From PALSA-612 sp963776375 (GTDB taxonomy: Bacteria > Actinomycetota > Thermoleophilia > Gaiellales > Gaiellaceae), in the NCBI GenBank assembly GCA_963776375.1, contig CAVZMF010000002.1, forward strand, positions 1,280,456 through 1,344,455: a stretch of 64,000 nucleotides of DNA. Direction: 5' to 3'. How positions within the stretch are numbered: the stretch's first letter is position 1; every line of letters starts with the position of its first letter. Made by a program: the position numbers and the translations under genes. The notes under the pieces were generated by a model, which was not told where the DNA came from, searched no databases, and saw only the letters and a program-made list of their open reading frames with translations. This document shows positions 54,279 through 63,500 of the stretch, piece after piece.

Positions 54279-56430
54279 TCATGGGATCGAGTCGAGCGAC
54301 GGCTGCAGGCGCTCCGGGGTTTCGACCGGCTCGTGCGCGAGCCTGGGCAGCCAGTTGAGGCTGCGCGGCAGGTACCAGTTCCTTCGCCGAGCAGCTTCAT
54401 CGTCGCCGGCAGGAGCACGCCGCGGATCAGCGGTCGCGTCGATCAGGACGGCTGCGGCGAGGCCGACACCGGCCTGCTTGAGCTCGAGCGACGAGAGCGT
54501 TCCGAAGAGAGCGAAGACGCAGACCATCACGACGGCCGCGGCGGTGACGACGCCGGCGGTGACCGCGATCGAGCGCCGCACGGCCGTCTCGGTGCGCTCG
54601 CCGCCGTCGACGGCTTCGCGAACGCGGCTGAGGATGAAGACGTGGTAGTCCATCGAGAGCCCAAAGAGGACGACGAACAGGAAGAGGGGCAGCCAGGAGA
54701 CGATCGTGCCGTTCGACTGGAAGCCGAGGATCGGCTCGGCCCAGCTGGTGCTGGAAGACGAGCGCGAGCACGCCGTAGGAGGCGCGCGACCGAGAGCAGG
54801 TTGAGCGCGATCGCCTTGAGCGGTACGACGATCGAGCGGAAGGCGACGAGGAGCAGGCCGAAGGCGAGCGCGAGCACGAAGGCGAGCACGTAGGGCAGTG
54901 CGTGTCGGATCTGGCGGGTGAAGTCGATGTCCTCGGCGGTGGGGCCGGTGACAGCCGTCTCGGCGCCGGCTGACGCGCCCGAGGGTGGCTGGGATCAGCC
55001 GCTGCCGCAGCTGCTCGACGGCGTGGCGGCTCGATCTGTTCGCGCCGTTGCCGGTCAGCGGCAGGAAGAGCGCGGCCGCGCTGCCGGCGCTGGTCGAGAC
55101 GGTTCGGATCGGATCGACGGGTTTGTTCGCGAACCCTTCGTCGACCGCGAGCCGGCTGAGGCGATGCAGCTGCTGCCGGAGCTGCTCCTTCGCTGCCGCG
55201 CGGCGCCTCGACGGCGACGACGGCGGTCTCGCCGGCGCTGGGGAAGGCTCGGCGGACATCGGCGAGCGCCTTCAGCGCCGGCTCGCTCTGAGCGGTCAGC
55301 GCGAGGTCGCTCGGCTTCGAGATGCGCAGCGACAGCGCCGGGTACGCGAGCGCGAGCGAGCAGCGCGGTCGCGAGCACGGCGGCGACGAGCGGCCGGCGG
55401 GTGACGCGATCGACGAGCGCTGACCAGAAGCGGCTGCCGCTGTCGGTGTGCGCGCGCGGCAGCAACGGGATCCGGCCGCGGTCGATCCTCGGGCCGAGCA
55501 GGCGCAGGGTCGCGGGCAGGACGGTGACGGCGCCGAGGACGGCGCAGGCGATGACGGCGATCGCGGCGGTGGCGATGCCGCTCAGGGTCCTGACGCCGAC
55601 GATGTACATGCCGGCCATCGCGATCGCGACGGTCGCGCCGGAGACGATGACGGTTCGGCCGGAGGTCCGCAGCGTCGTCTCGAGCGCCTCGCCGATCGCT
55701 GCGCCGCGGCTTGCGTTCGGCGCGCGAGCGGACGACGAAGAAGAGCGCGTAGTCGACGCCGACCGCCATCCCGATCAGCAGCACCACGGTCTTGGCGCTG
55801 TCTTCGACCGGGAACAGCTGGCTGAGCGGTCCGAGCAGCCCGAGGCCGGCGGCGACCGCGCTCAGCGCGAGCAGGACCGGAACGAGCGCCGCGGTCAGCG
55901 CCCGAACGCGAACAGGAGCACGAGCAGCGTGACCGGGATCGAGAGCAGCTCGGCGCGGTGCAGGTCGCGGTCGACGGTCCGGTTCCGCGCCTGGTCGGCG
56001 GAGACATCGCCCGTCTCCTCGACGTCAGCTGCGGGTGCGCCGCGCCGCGCCGGCCACTGCTGCGCGAATGCGCTCGACCGGCGACCTGTCGTCGTGAGCT
56101 CGGCGGCGACGACGGCGGAGCGTCGGTCGGCGGAGACGCTTGAGCTCCGGCGTGAGGCCGAGCGCGCGGAAGCGCCGCTCGACGTCGCGGATCGCGCTGC
56201 AGTCGGCACAGGCGCGCGGCTGTGCGTGGAGGTAGGCGAGCTCGCGAGCCGGCCCCCAGAGCCGGTGCTTGTCCATGATCGCGTAGCCGCGTGCGGATTC
56301 GCCGACGGCGCCGTTGTCGAGCGTCTTCGTGCCGCTGATCGCGCCGAGCGCGACGCAGGCGACGACGAACGCGATCCAGGCTGCGACTGCGACGCCGCGG
56401 GTGGTTGATGCTCCAGCGTCCGATGCTCAT
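54279..56430 (-). CDS. MMPL/RND-family membrane transporter, frameshifted
   Basis: A member of the MMPL branch of RND transporters, exporting lipids or small hydrophobic molecules. ATG 56430 with AGGAGGT upstream begins MSIGRWSINHPR. Recognised parts are VVLLIGMAVGVDYALFFVVR (with the RND Asp-Tyr pair of the proton relay), VLPATLRLLGPRIDRGRIPL, LSMDYHVFILSRVREAVDGG (the second D-Y pair) and TAGVVTAAAVVMVCVFALFG. Frame changes occur throughout (near 56385, 56160, 56080, 55900, 55710, 55360, 55210, 55030, 54960, 54790, 54740 and 54440). Restored length is about 715 residues. The upstream kinase and response regulator genes probably control it. Confidence 0.82.
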
Positions 56431-56525
56431 GTGCGACCTCCTCTGCGATGTGCTCGAGGGTCGCACGAGCGCACCCGCCTGCCCAGCCGGGCAGCCGGAC
56501 ACTTCCGGAGTAGGGCTGGCCGGTA

Positions 56526-57179
56526 CTACGTCGCGTTGAGGAAGGTGACGACCGCCAGCACGCGGCGGTGGTCGTCGCCCGATTGCGGCAAGCGCAGCGT
56601 CGCGAAGATGTTCTTCACGTGCTTCTCGACCGTGTGCTCGGTGATGAACAAGCCGCTCGGCGATCGCCTTGTTCGAGCGGCCCTCGGCCATCAGCGCGAG
56701 CACCTCGAGCTCGCGCTCGGTCAGATCCTCGAGCGGCGTGTTGCCCCTTGCGGCGCTGGCCGACGAGCTGCGCCACGACCGCCGGGTCGAGCACCGAGCC
56801 GCCCTCGCCGATCCGCCGGACGCTCGTCGACAGCTCGTCGAGGTCGGAGACGCGATCCTTGAGCAGGTAGCCGACCCGCTCGGTCCCCTGCGCGAGCAGC
56901 TCGACCGCGTAGCGCGCCTGCACGTACTGGGAGAGCACCAGGATGCCCGACCTGCGGCCAGCGCGCCCGGATCAGCTTCGCCGCGCGCAGCCCTTCGTCG
57001 GTGTGCGTCGGCGGCATCCGAATGTCGACGATCGCGACATCCGGACTCGAGCGCTCGACGAGCGCGCACAGCTCGTCGGCGTCGGCGGCGAGCCCGACCA
57101 CCTCGAACCCGGCCTCCTCGAGCAGCCGCGCCAGCCCCTCGCGCAGGATCACGGCGTCGTCGGCGACGACTACGCGCAC
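56526..57179 (-). CDS. NarL/FixJ-type response regulator, frameshifted
   Basis: A two-component response regulator of about 215 residues. GTG 57179 overlaps the kinase stop. The receiver domain shows RVVVADDAVILREGLARLLE and SPDVAIVDIRMPPTHTDEG with the phospho-acceptor Asp, then LVLSQYVQARYAVELLAQG. The LuxR-type output domain has LTERELEVLALMAEGRSNKA and TVEKHVKNIFATLRLP. Frame changes lie near 56955, 56755 and 56648. The 95-base gap to the MMPL gene may contain its target promoter. Confidence 0.85.
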
Positions 57180-58906
57180 GGGATCTCCGCCCGCAGCGTG
57201 GTGCCGCGCCCGGGCGGGCTCGACACCGTCAGCCGCCCGCCGAGCGCCTCGACGCGGTCGGCGAGGCCGCGCAGGCCCGAGCCGCCGCCGGCTGCGGCGC
57301 CGCCGATCCCGTCGTCGGCGACCTCGAGCACGAGCACGCCATCCTCGTGAGACGCGGCGAGCCGCACCTCGCTGGCGTGCGAGTGCTTGGCCGCGTTCGC
57401 CAGCGCCTCGCTGGCGACGAAGTAGGCGGCGCCTTCGACCTGCTCGGGCAGCCGGCCGCTGACGGCGATGTCGAGTCGTACCGGCAGCGCGGCTCGCCGC
57501 GAGAGATCGTCGAGCGCGGCGGCGAGCCCGCGCTCGACCAGGATCGCCGGCCGGATCCCCTGCGTCAGCTCGCGCAGCTCCGCGAGCGCGACCGTGAGCG
57601 CGTCGCGCGCCTCGCGCAGAACGGGCTGCACCGCGGGTCGGTCGGCCGCGAGCTTCGACTCGGCGAGGCCGAGCGTCATCGCGATCGAGACGAGCCGCTG
57701 CTGCGTGCCGTCGTGCAGGTCGCGCTCGATCCGCCGCCGCTCCGTCTCCGTCGCCTCGACCAGGCGCGCGCGCGAGGCCTGCAGCTCGGCCAGCCGCGCC
57801 CGCAGCTCGGCCTGCAGGCGCGCGTTCTCGAGCGTCAATGCGGCCGCGGCGCACACCGACTGCACGAGCTCCTGGTTCTCAGCGAGCGCGGGATCGTGGA
57901 TCAGCGCGGCGATCGGCTCGCCGTCGCGCTCGACGACGGTCGGCTGTCCGCTCACCGCTCTGGCTGCGGCAGCTCGACCGGCTGGCCGCCCGAATCGACG
58001 TAGCGAGCGCGGGCCGGAACCCAGTACGCGAGCTCGAGCGAGGGATCGCCGAGCGCGCGGCCGAGCGCTTCGCGCAAGTCGACGGAGGTCGCGCCCTCGC
58101 CGAGCTCGACCACCAGTCCGGCAACCGCGCCGCGCGCAAGCCGGCGCTGCAACAGCGCGGCCAGGACGGCGATCGGGATCGACGCGAACACGATCTCCCG
58201 CGTCCACGCCGGCCCCTGCCCAAGCGGATGATCAAAGATGTCGTTGCCGACCGAGAACGCCAGCGCCGCGAACATCGCACTGCCCGCCCACAGCACGGGC
58301 GCGCCTGCGCGCCGCTCGGGAGCAGCTCGCGCGTCGCCAGCGGCGCACGAGCAGGGCAACCGTGAACAGCGACAGCACGACCCCGACGCTGCGCTGCCCC
58401 TGCAGGATCCCGTTGGCGACGCTGTCGTTGCGCGCGATCTCGAAGGCGTTGTGCGGGCACTGCGAACAGATCTGCGAGTGCGAATCGGCGAACAGCAGCC
58501 AAGCGAGCTCGACCACGGTCACGATCGCAATCGCAGCCGCGATCAGCGCGCGGTCCAGCGTGCTCCGCAGCCGTCCCGTGGGAAACGACAGCACCAGATA
58601 GACGAAGCCGAGCAGGTAGATCGACTCGACTGCCGTTCCGAGCGTGAAGACGAGCGATGATCCCGCGTCGGCGAGAAAGGTCGCGAACCACGCGAAGCCG
58701 ATGAACACCATCACCGTCCCGAGCCGGTTTTCGGGACGCTGCCGCCGCGCGACCAGGCCACTCCCGATATACGCCCAGCCGACGACGAGCGCGAGCGCCG
58801 CCGACGCAGCCGCCGGGCTCCGCTCGCGGTCGCTCCCGAGCACGAGCAGCACCGCGCCCACCCCCGCAGCGAGGGCGAGCAGCGCGATCAAACGGTCACG
58901 CCTCAT
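57170..58906 (-). CDS. Membrane sensor histidine kinase (HisKA_3 type), frameshifted
   Basis: A NarX/DesK-like sensor kinase of about 578 residues. From ATG 58906 there are eight membrane helices (LIALLALAAGVGAVLLVLG, GTVMVFIGFAWFATFLAD, SIYLLGFVYLVLSFPTGRL, ALIAAAIAIVTVVELAWLL and others), a GAF-like segment, a coiled coil (QAELRARLAELQASRARLVE), the H-box ERRRIERDLHDGTQQRL and a HATPase domain with EALANAAKHSHASEV, VADDGIGG and GSGLRGLADRVEALGG. A possible thiol pair lies in the periplasmic or cytoplasmic loop ICSQCPH. Frame changes near 58335 and 57962 split it in three. It pairs with the regulator at 56526-57179. Confidence 0.87.
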
Positions 58907-59104
58907 CAGCCGACCGCAGAAATCGTGCACCGCCACGCGCGCGGTGTACAGGAGCAGAAGGCCTCGCGCACATAGGGCAAGCCTCGCAGCCGCGCACCGG
59001 CCGCGCCACCCGGCGACCCGCAGTCGCGCCAAGTACGGCTACCCGGTAGCAGGAGTCCCGTCAGCCGTCTGTTGCCGCCGACTCCGACCGACCAGACTCG
59101 CGGC

Positions 59105-59569
59105 ATGACGATCAACCACAACAGAGAACCGCTGACCACGAACCGGATCGCAGCCGCCGCGCTGGCAGCGCTCGGCGCCGCCAGCGCAATCCCGATTCCC
59201 CTCGCCCAACTGGATTTCGCGGGGCTCTTCAACGCGTTCAACATCGACAGCGGCGACTCCCCGCGAGCGCTGTTGGTCATCGCCGGCGTCGGAGGAATCC
59301 TCACCATCGCCGTTGTCGCGCTTGCCTTCGCCGGCGCCGCGCTCGCGCTCACCGGTGCGCCCAGCGCCCGCAGCATTCTCATCGCCGCAGCGCTCGGCGG
59401 ATTGGTCACCGCGATGCCGCTCTGGATCCCCGCCGGCGTCGTGATCGGGGCGGCCGCACTCATCCTCGGCCAGGCCGCCGACCGCCACGGACCAATCGAC
59501 AAAACGCATCGGAACCTGCTGCGCACGAGCGGCGTAACTACCCGCAGCCCCAAGCAAGGAGAGGCCTGA
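59105..59569 (+). CDS. Small polytopic membrane protein of unknown function
   Basis: A 154-residue protein from ATG 59105. Four hydrophobic segments are visible (IAAAALAALGAASAIPIPLA, ALLVIAGVGGILTIAVVALA, AFAGAALALTGAP and TAMPLWIPAGVVIGAAALIL). The N- and C-terminal tails are hydrophilic. No family is recognised. It is followed five bases later by another small membrane protein and then by a PD40 protein, all closely spaced, so they probably form an operon. It diverges from the histidine kinase. Confidence 0.65.
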   Translation: MTINHNREPLTTNRIAAAALAALGAASAIPIPLAQLDFAGLFNAFNIDSGDSPRALLVIAGVGGILTIAVVALAFAGAALALTGAPSARSILIAAALGGLVTAMPLWIPAGVVIGAAALILGQAADRHGPIDKTHRNLLRTSGVTTRSPKQGEA

Positions 59570-59574
59570 TTCGC

Positions 59575-59778
59575 GTGCTCGGCAACCGCTGGCTCCCACT
59601 CGCGTTCACGACCGGTGCTGCTCTCGCGCTCTGGGCACTCGCCGCCGCCAACGGCTACGCCTGGCAGCTGATCTGGCTTCCCGCAGCGGTCGCGGGCGCC
59701 GCCTGGCCACGCCACCGCACACGTACGCTCGACAATTGCCTTCGCCGCCTCCGGCGAGAACGCGAGCGAAGGGAATGA
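59575..59778 (+). CDS. Small membrane protein (67 aa)
   Basis: From GTG 59575, with AAGGAGAGG about ten bases upstream. Two hydrophobic helices (LPLAFTTGAALALWALAAAN and WQLIWLPAAVAGAAWP) are followed by an Arg-rich cytoplasmic tail (RRLRRERERRE). Its stop overlaps the start of the PD40 gene (ATGA), showing translational coupling. Function unknown. Confidence 0.6.
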   Translation: MLGNRWLPLAFTTGAALALWALAAANGYAWQLIWLPAAVAGAAWPRHRTRTLDNCLRRLRRERERRE

Positions 59779-60971
59779 CCCGACACCTCGGGACTGCGGC
59801 CGCAGCCACGCTTGCACTCGCCTCCGCATGCGCGGCCGATGCGAGCCAGCCGGCGACGCAGGCAGCGATCCCGCCTGCCGCGGTCTCGAGTCTGCACGGC
59901 AGGATCGCATACAGCACGCGCGGCGGAGATATCTGGGTGATGAACGCTACTGGCAGTGGCCGCCGCCGCGTCACCCGCTCCGGACGCGGCACCGACTTCG
60001 ACCCCGACTTCTCACCCGACGGGATCGGATCGGCTTCTTCCGCCTCTTCTCAGCCGCGCGAGAACACTTCCAATGCAGCCGACCGCGACTACCCCGCGGC
60101 GGCGTTGTCGTCGCTTCGAGGGAAAATCGCGTACAGCCCCGGAGCGCATGCCCACTCACTCTGGGTGATGAACGCCGACGGTTCCCGTCGTCGGCAGATC
60201 ACCCACGCCGGCACGCACGCTGACTACGATCCAGACTGGTCACCCGACGGGAAGAACATCGTCTTCCGTACCGAGCGCGGCCGATACGACCCAAACAGCA
60301 CCGGCGCCCAAGGAATCTTCGTCGTCAGTACGACAACACTCCGCGAGCGGCAAATCCAGCCACGCACCGGAGGGCTCTTCCCCGCGTGGGCGCCTAATGG
60401 CAAGCGGATCGCGTTCACCGGTCTTAACCCAACTTGTTGCGGCGAAGTGATCGTCACGAGCAAGCCGGACGGCAGCGACAAGCGGATCATCAAACCTCCG
60501 ACCGCCGCCGCAGAGTGCCTCGTCTGGTCTCCAGACAGCACCAAGTTCGCTTTCTGCGGTCACCAAGGGGACGGAAACTGGGCGGTCTGGGTCATGAACG
60601 CCGATGGCTCCAACCCGCACCAGCTGACTCATCCGCACGCGGTCGGGCCGGCCGGAGCGGGCGGTGACTCTCCGGGTGCCTGGTCACCTGACGGCAAGAA
60701 GATCGTCTATTGGTCATGGCAACCCCACGGCGGCGAGCTCTTCGTCATGAACAGCGACGGCTCGGATGCCCATCAGATCACACATTGGGATGGCGGTGAC
60801 GACGCTTCGAACTGGCTGCCAGACGGCCGGATCGTCTTCGTGCACACCGCCCCCAACGCGCTTCTGGGGCGCTGGTACATCATGAATGCCGACGGAACCA
60901 ACATCGAATCATTGCCTCAGCTAAACCGAGTCAAGGCAGGGGACCCGATCGACTGGTTCTGGGGCCGCTAA
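59775..60971 (+). CDS. Exported PD40/TolB-like beta-propeller protein
   Basis: A 398-residue protein from ATG 59775. Residues 1-20 form a signal sequence ending LASAC, a possible lipobox, so it may be a lipoprotein. Seven WD40-like PD40 blades follow, with the recurrent motifs IWVMNATGS, LWVMNADGS, DPDWSPDGKNIVF, FPAWAPNGKRIAF, LVWSPDSTKFAF, GAWSPDGKKIVYW and NWLPDGRIVFV. The first two blades are near duplicates, each starting SSL[HR]G[RK]IAYS. PD40 proteins bind or scaffold other proteins or glycans outside the membrane. The operon partners are two small membrane proteins. Confidence 0.82.
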   Translation: MTRHLGTAAAATLALASACAADASQPATQAAIPPAAVSSLHGRIAYSTRGGDIWVMNATGSGRRRVTRSGRGTDFDPDFSPDGIGSASSASSQPRENTSNAADRDYPAAALSSLRGKIAYSPGAHAHSLWVMNADGSRRRQITHAGTHADYDPDWSPDGKNIVFRTERGRYDPNSTGAQGIFVVSTTTLRERQIQPRTGGLFPAWAPNGKRIAFTGLNPTCCGEVIVTSKPDGSDKRIIKPPTAAAECLVWSPDSTKFAFCGHQGDGNWAVWVMNADGSNPHQLTHPHAVGPAGAGGDSPGAWSPDGKKIVYWSWQPHGGELFVMNSDGSDAHQITHWDGGDDASNWLPDGRIVFVHTAPNALLGRWYIMNADGTNIESLPQLNRVKAGDPIDWFWGR

Positions 60972-61269
60972 GGCTAGGCGAAGGATGACCGCAGCTCGTG
61001 CCGCATGTTGGCCGGTCCATTCAGTAACGAGTCCGATAGTCGGAACCCTGAGGGAGGGCACCCGTGTAGCTGCGTGCCCCGCTCCCCGGTCCCGGGTTGA
61101 CAGGTAGCTGGGTTGGAGCGCCGGGCAGTCCCGGAGGCACGTAGCGCCGGAGGGACCCGGTTAGGTGATGATGCCGGCTGGGTAGCGGCCGGCGGGCTCT
61201 GTCGCTAGACAAGGGAGCCCCCGCCGCGTCCAGCCGGCGGGAGCTCGTTGGTCGTCCCCTTGCTCTCTG
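60972..61269. other. GC-rich non-coding stretch with many inverted repeats
   Basis: No convincing gene. Between about 61070 and 61240 there are several potential stems, for example GGCGGGCTC (61190-61198) with GAGCCCCCGCC (61215-61225), and GGCGCC-type pairs near 61120-61155. A 63-codon leftward frame (61021-61212) starts with ATG but has no ribosome site and a Pro/Gly/Arg-rich composition. A structured RNA is possible; no known RNA family is recognised. Confidence 0.3.
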
Positions 61270-61764
61270 CTACCGCGCGGGCGGGATCAGTACGCGGTTG
61301 ATGACGTGGATCACGCCGTTCGACGCCGTCACATCTGCCTTCGTGACCTTCGCCGAGTTCACGAAGACGTTCATGCCCGACATCCGGATGCGCACGCTCT
61401 TTCCGCTCAGCGTCTTCGCTGTTGACAGCTTTGCGACGTCGGCCGCGGTCACCTTCCCCGACACGACGTGATACAGCAACACTGCCTTCAGCTTCGCCTT
61501 GTTCCGCAGCAACGCGTTCAGCGTCTTCTTTGGCACCTTCTTGAAGGCCGCATCCGTCGGGGCGAACACGGTATACGGGCCCGCCTCCTGCAGGGCGCCG
61601 ACGAGGCCGGCGCGGGTCAGCAACTTTGTGAGTGTCTTGAACTGCCCGGCCGCGACTGCGGTCTGGACGATGTTGGCGTCCTCACGCGTCCGGGCCGTTG
61701 CCGTGCCGGCCGCAACCGACAACACGACCGCGAAGAGCGCGAGAACCGCGATGAGCTTGGTCAT
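61270..61764 (-). CDS. Secreted fasciclin-domain protein
   Basis: A 164-residue protein from ATG 61764 with AAGGAG upstream. Residues 1-25 are a signal peptide (LIAVLALFAVVLSVAAGTAT). One fasciclin (FAS1) domain follows, with FKTLTKLLTRAGLVGALQEA, the H1 motif GPYTVFAPTDAAFKKVP, LLYHVVSGKVTAADV, the YH motif, and the end NGVIHVINRVLIPP. FAS1 domains mediate adhesion to matrix or cells. The gene is 28 bases downstream of the DUF378 gene and shares its direction, so both are likely under the promoter facing the CarH-like regulator. Confidence 0.92.
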   Translation of the reverse strand: MTKLIAVLALFAVVLSVAAGTATARTREDANIVQTAVAAGQFKTLTKLLTRAGLVGALQEAGPYTVFAPTDAAFKKVPKKTLNALLRNKAKLKAVLLYHVVSGKVTAADVAKLSTAKTLSGKSVRIRMSGMNVFVNSAKVTKADVTASNGVIHVINRVLIPPAR

Positions 61765-61792
61765 TTCAACTCCTTCGTTTCGAGATTGATGG

Positions 61793-62037
61793 TCAGCGGG
61801 CGCCGGCCGGCGCGGCCCGCATGCCCGACCGCCGGGATGCGGTGAGCAGCGAGCCGATGCCGTAGACGGCCGCCAGCCCGACGAGGCCATAGACGACCCG
61901 GCTCGCGGCGTTCGTCTCGCCGAACTCCAGCCCCCGCAAATCCACGCGACGAGGTCAAACTCGGCGACGGCGACGAGACCCCAGTTGAGGCCGCCGACGA
62001 GGACGAGAATGGCGGCGAGAGCATCTAGCTTCTTCAT
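61793..62037 (-). CDS. DUF378 family small membrane protein, one frameshift
   Basis: From ATG 62037, with AGGAGGTGTAC directly upstream. It begins KKLDALAAILVLVGGLNWGL, the highly conserved DUF378 start, followed by VAEFDLVAWICG. A frame change near 61935 joins to RVVYGLVGLAAVYGIGSLL, the second helix, and the stop at 61793-61795. Expected length about 81 residues with two membrane helices. Function of DUF378 is unknown. The ribosome site lies inside the TGTACA/TGTATA repeat region that may be the operator of the divergent regulator. Confidence 0.85.
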
Positions 62038-62038
62038 C

Positions 62039-62122
62039 TGTACACCTCCTGTATAGATGTTGTCCGCCGCAGGGTACGCAAAGCCGACCCGCTTGTCAAG
62101 ATTCTGTTCAGGTCCTGTATAG
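62039..62122. promoter_or_regulatory. Divergent promoter region with TGTACA/TGTATA boxes, probable CarH-type operator
   Basis: Boxes TGTACA (62039-62044) and TGTATA (62050-62055) stand exactly 11 bases apart, and a third TGTATA lies at 62116-62121. TCCTGTATAG is directly repeated at 62047-62056 and 62113-62122. For the rightward gene, TTGTCA (62093-62098) and TGTATA are 17 bases apart, a plausible -35/-10 pair, so binding would block it. CarH/LitR regulators are known to bind TGTA-containing direct repeats of about 11 bp over promoters; the match here is by eye. Confidence 0.6.
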
Positions 62123-62129
62123 TGAGCTC

Positions 62130-62993
62130 GTGAGCGAGAGCACTGGACTGCTGCGAATCGGAGAGCTGAGCCGGCGCTCGGGGGTGAGCCCCGAGCTCCT
62201 CCGTGCGTGGGAGCGCCGCTACGGCCTGCTCGAGCCGACTCGCTCGACCGGCGGGCTGCGGCTCTACTCGGCCGCGGATCTCGACCGGGTCCGCGCCATG
62301 CAGCAGCACCTCGCCGAGGGCCTCGCCGCGGCGGAGGCTGCTGCCCTCGCCGCCGCGGCCGAGCCTCGCGCCGACCAAGCCGTCGCGTTTTCGCCGGCCG
62401 CCGCGAGGCGGGATCTCGACGTGTCGCTGTCGGGGTTCGACGAGGCGCGCGCACATGCCGTGCTCGACGAGCTGCTCAGCACCGCGACGCTCGACTCGAT
62501 CCTGTCCGACGTCCTCATCCCCTTCCTGCGCGAGCTGGGCAAGCGATGGGAACGCGGGGAGCTCACGGTCGCTCAGGAACACTTCGCGTCGAGCGTGTTG
62601 CGGGGGCGGCTACTCGGTCTCGCGCGCGGCTGGGACCGCGGGATCGGGCCGCGCGTCTTGCTCTCCTGTGCGCCGGGCGAGCGGCACGACCTGGGCTTGG
62701 TCGCCTTCGGTCTCGCCCTCCGAGCGCGGGGCTTCCGGATTCTCTATCTCGGCGCCGACACGCCGATCGAGAGCGTCGCCCAGACAGCGCGCGCTGCGCG
62801 CCCGCACGCCGTCGTCGTCAGCGCGGTCAGCGCCGAACGTTTCAAGGAGATCGCCGGCGCACTCCGTGAGCTCGCCGCGGAGTACCCCGTGTATCTCGGC
62901 GGCGCGGGCGCCACCGCAGTCGGAGGGGAATTCCCGACGTTGACGGGTGACCCCGTCGAGGAAGCCGACCGCTTCGCGGCGCTCACGCAGTGA
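62130..62993 (+). CDS. carH: CarH/LitR-like MerR regulator with B12-binding domain
   Basis: A 287-residue protein from GTG 62130. Residues 8-75 are a MerR winged helix (LLRIGELSRRSGVSPELLRA, GLRLYSAADLDRVRAMQ). About 95-165 form the helical bundle of cobalamin photoreceptors, with the W-x9-EH signature: Trp140, Glu150 and His151 in KRWERGELTVAQEH. The Rossmann B12-binding domain has ERHDLG (His186, ExHxxG) as the lower-ligand motif and YLGADTPIESVAQ. CarH proteins repress in the dark with adenosylcobalamin and release DNA in light. The gene diverges from DUF378 and fasciclin genes across the repeat-containing region and overlaps the next gene (GTGA). Confidence 0.88.
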   Translation: MSESTGLLRIGELSRRSGVSPELLRAWERRYGLLEPTRSTGGLRLYSAADLDRVRAMQQHLAEGLAAAEAAALAAAAEPRADQAVAFSPAAARRDLDVSLSGFDEARAHAVLDELLSTATLDSILSDVLIPFLRELGKRWERGELTVAQEHFASSVLRGRLLGLARGWDRGIGPRVLLSCAPGERHDLGLVAFGLALRARGFRILYLGADTPIESVAQTARAARPHAVVVSAVSAERFKEIAGALRELAAEYPVYLGGAGATAVGGEFPTLTGDPVEEADRFAALTQ

Positions 62994-63500
62994 GGCCGCG
63001 CCACACGCGGCCGGAGCTCGACGGGTGGCGCGCGATGCGCGCGCGCTCCGACGACGGCGCCTTTGAATCGGACGAGCGCGTGCATGTCGCCGGGCCGGTA
63101 GTCGAGTTCAGCGAGCACGGGGCGCGCGTCCTCGCGGATCGCTACTGGCTCGAGGTGTCGCGGGTCAGCCGCCGGGTCGTCCGTCGCCGAGACACATCGC
63201 TCGGGCTCGAGCTGCGGCTGCTCGGTCGCGGGCCGTGCCTGCTCCGCTTCGGCCCGGCCGAGCGCACGAGCGACGTGGACGAGGTCCGGTGCCGGTATCC
63301 GATCGCGGGCGGCCTGCTCACCCGGCAGCCCGGTGGGGAGCTGAGTCTGTCGCAGTCCGGCTCGCAGCCGGCCGAACTGCGCGCGGCGGTGCGGGCTTCG
63401 CGCCGAGATGGGCGGCACCTGGTACGAGCAGGTGCAGCTGCGCTTCCATGTGGCGATCAGCAGGCGCTATTTCAAACGGCTGATCGCAGAGGCGTCGTGA
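62990..63500 (+). CDS. Conserved hypothetical protein after carH, one frameshift
   Basis: GTG 62990 overlaps the carH stop. The restored protein of about 170 residues has WRAMRARSDDGAFESDERVH, VEFSEHGARVLADRYWLEVS, a beta-rich middle (LGLELRLLGRGPCLLRFGP), and a C-terminal end TWYEQVQLRFHVAISRRYFK. A frame change near 63395 joins the last part; the stop TGA 63498-63500 overlaps the next GTG. I recall no firm family; it looks like a soluble beta-barrel protein. Its coupling to carH and to an NAD(P)-binding protein suggests a role in the light- or B12-controlled response. Confidence 0.5.

Noticed and set aside
61021..61212. Leftward 63-codon ATG frame
   Set aside because: No ribosome site, Pro/Gly/Arg-rich composition without periodic codon bias, and it lies in a stretch dense in inverted repeats.
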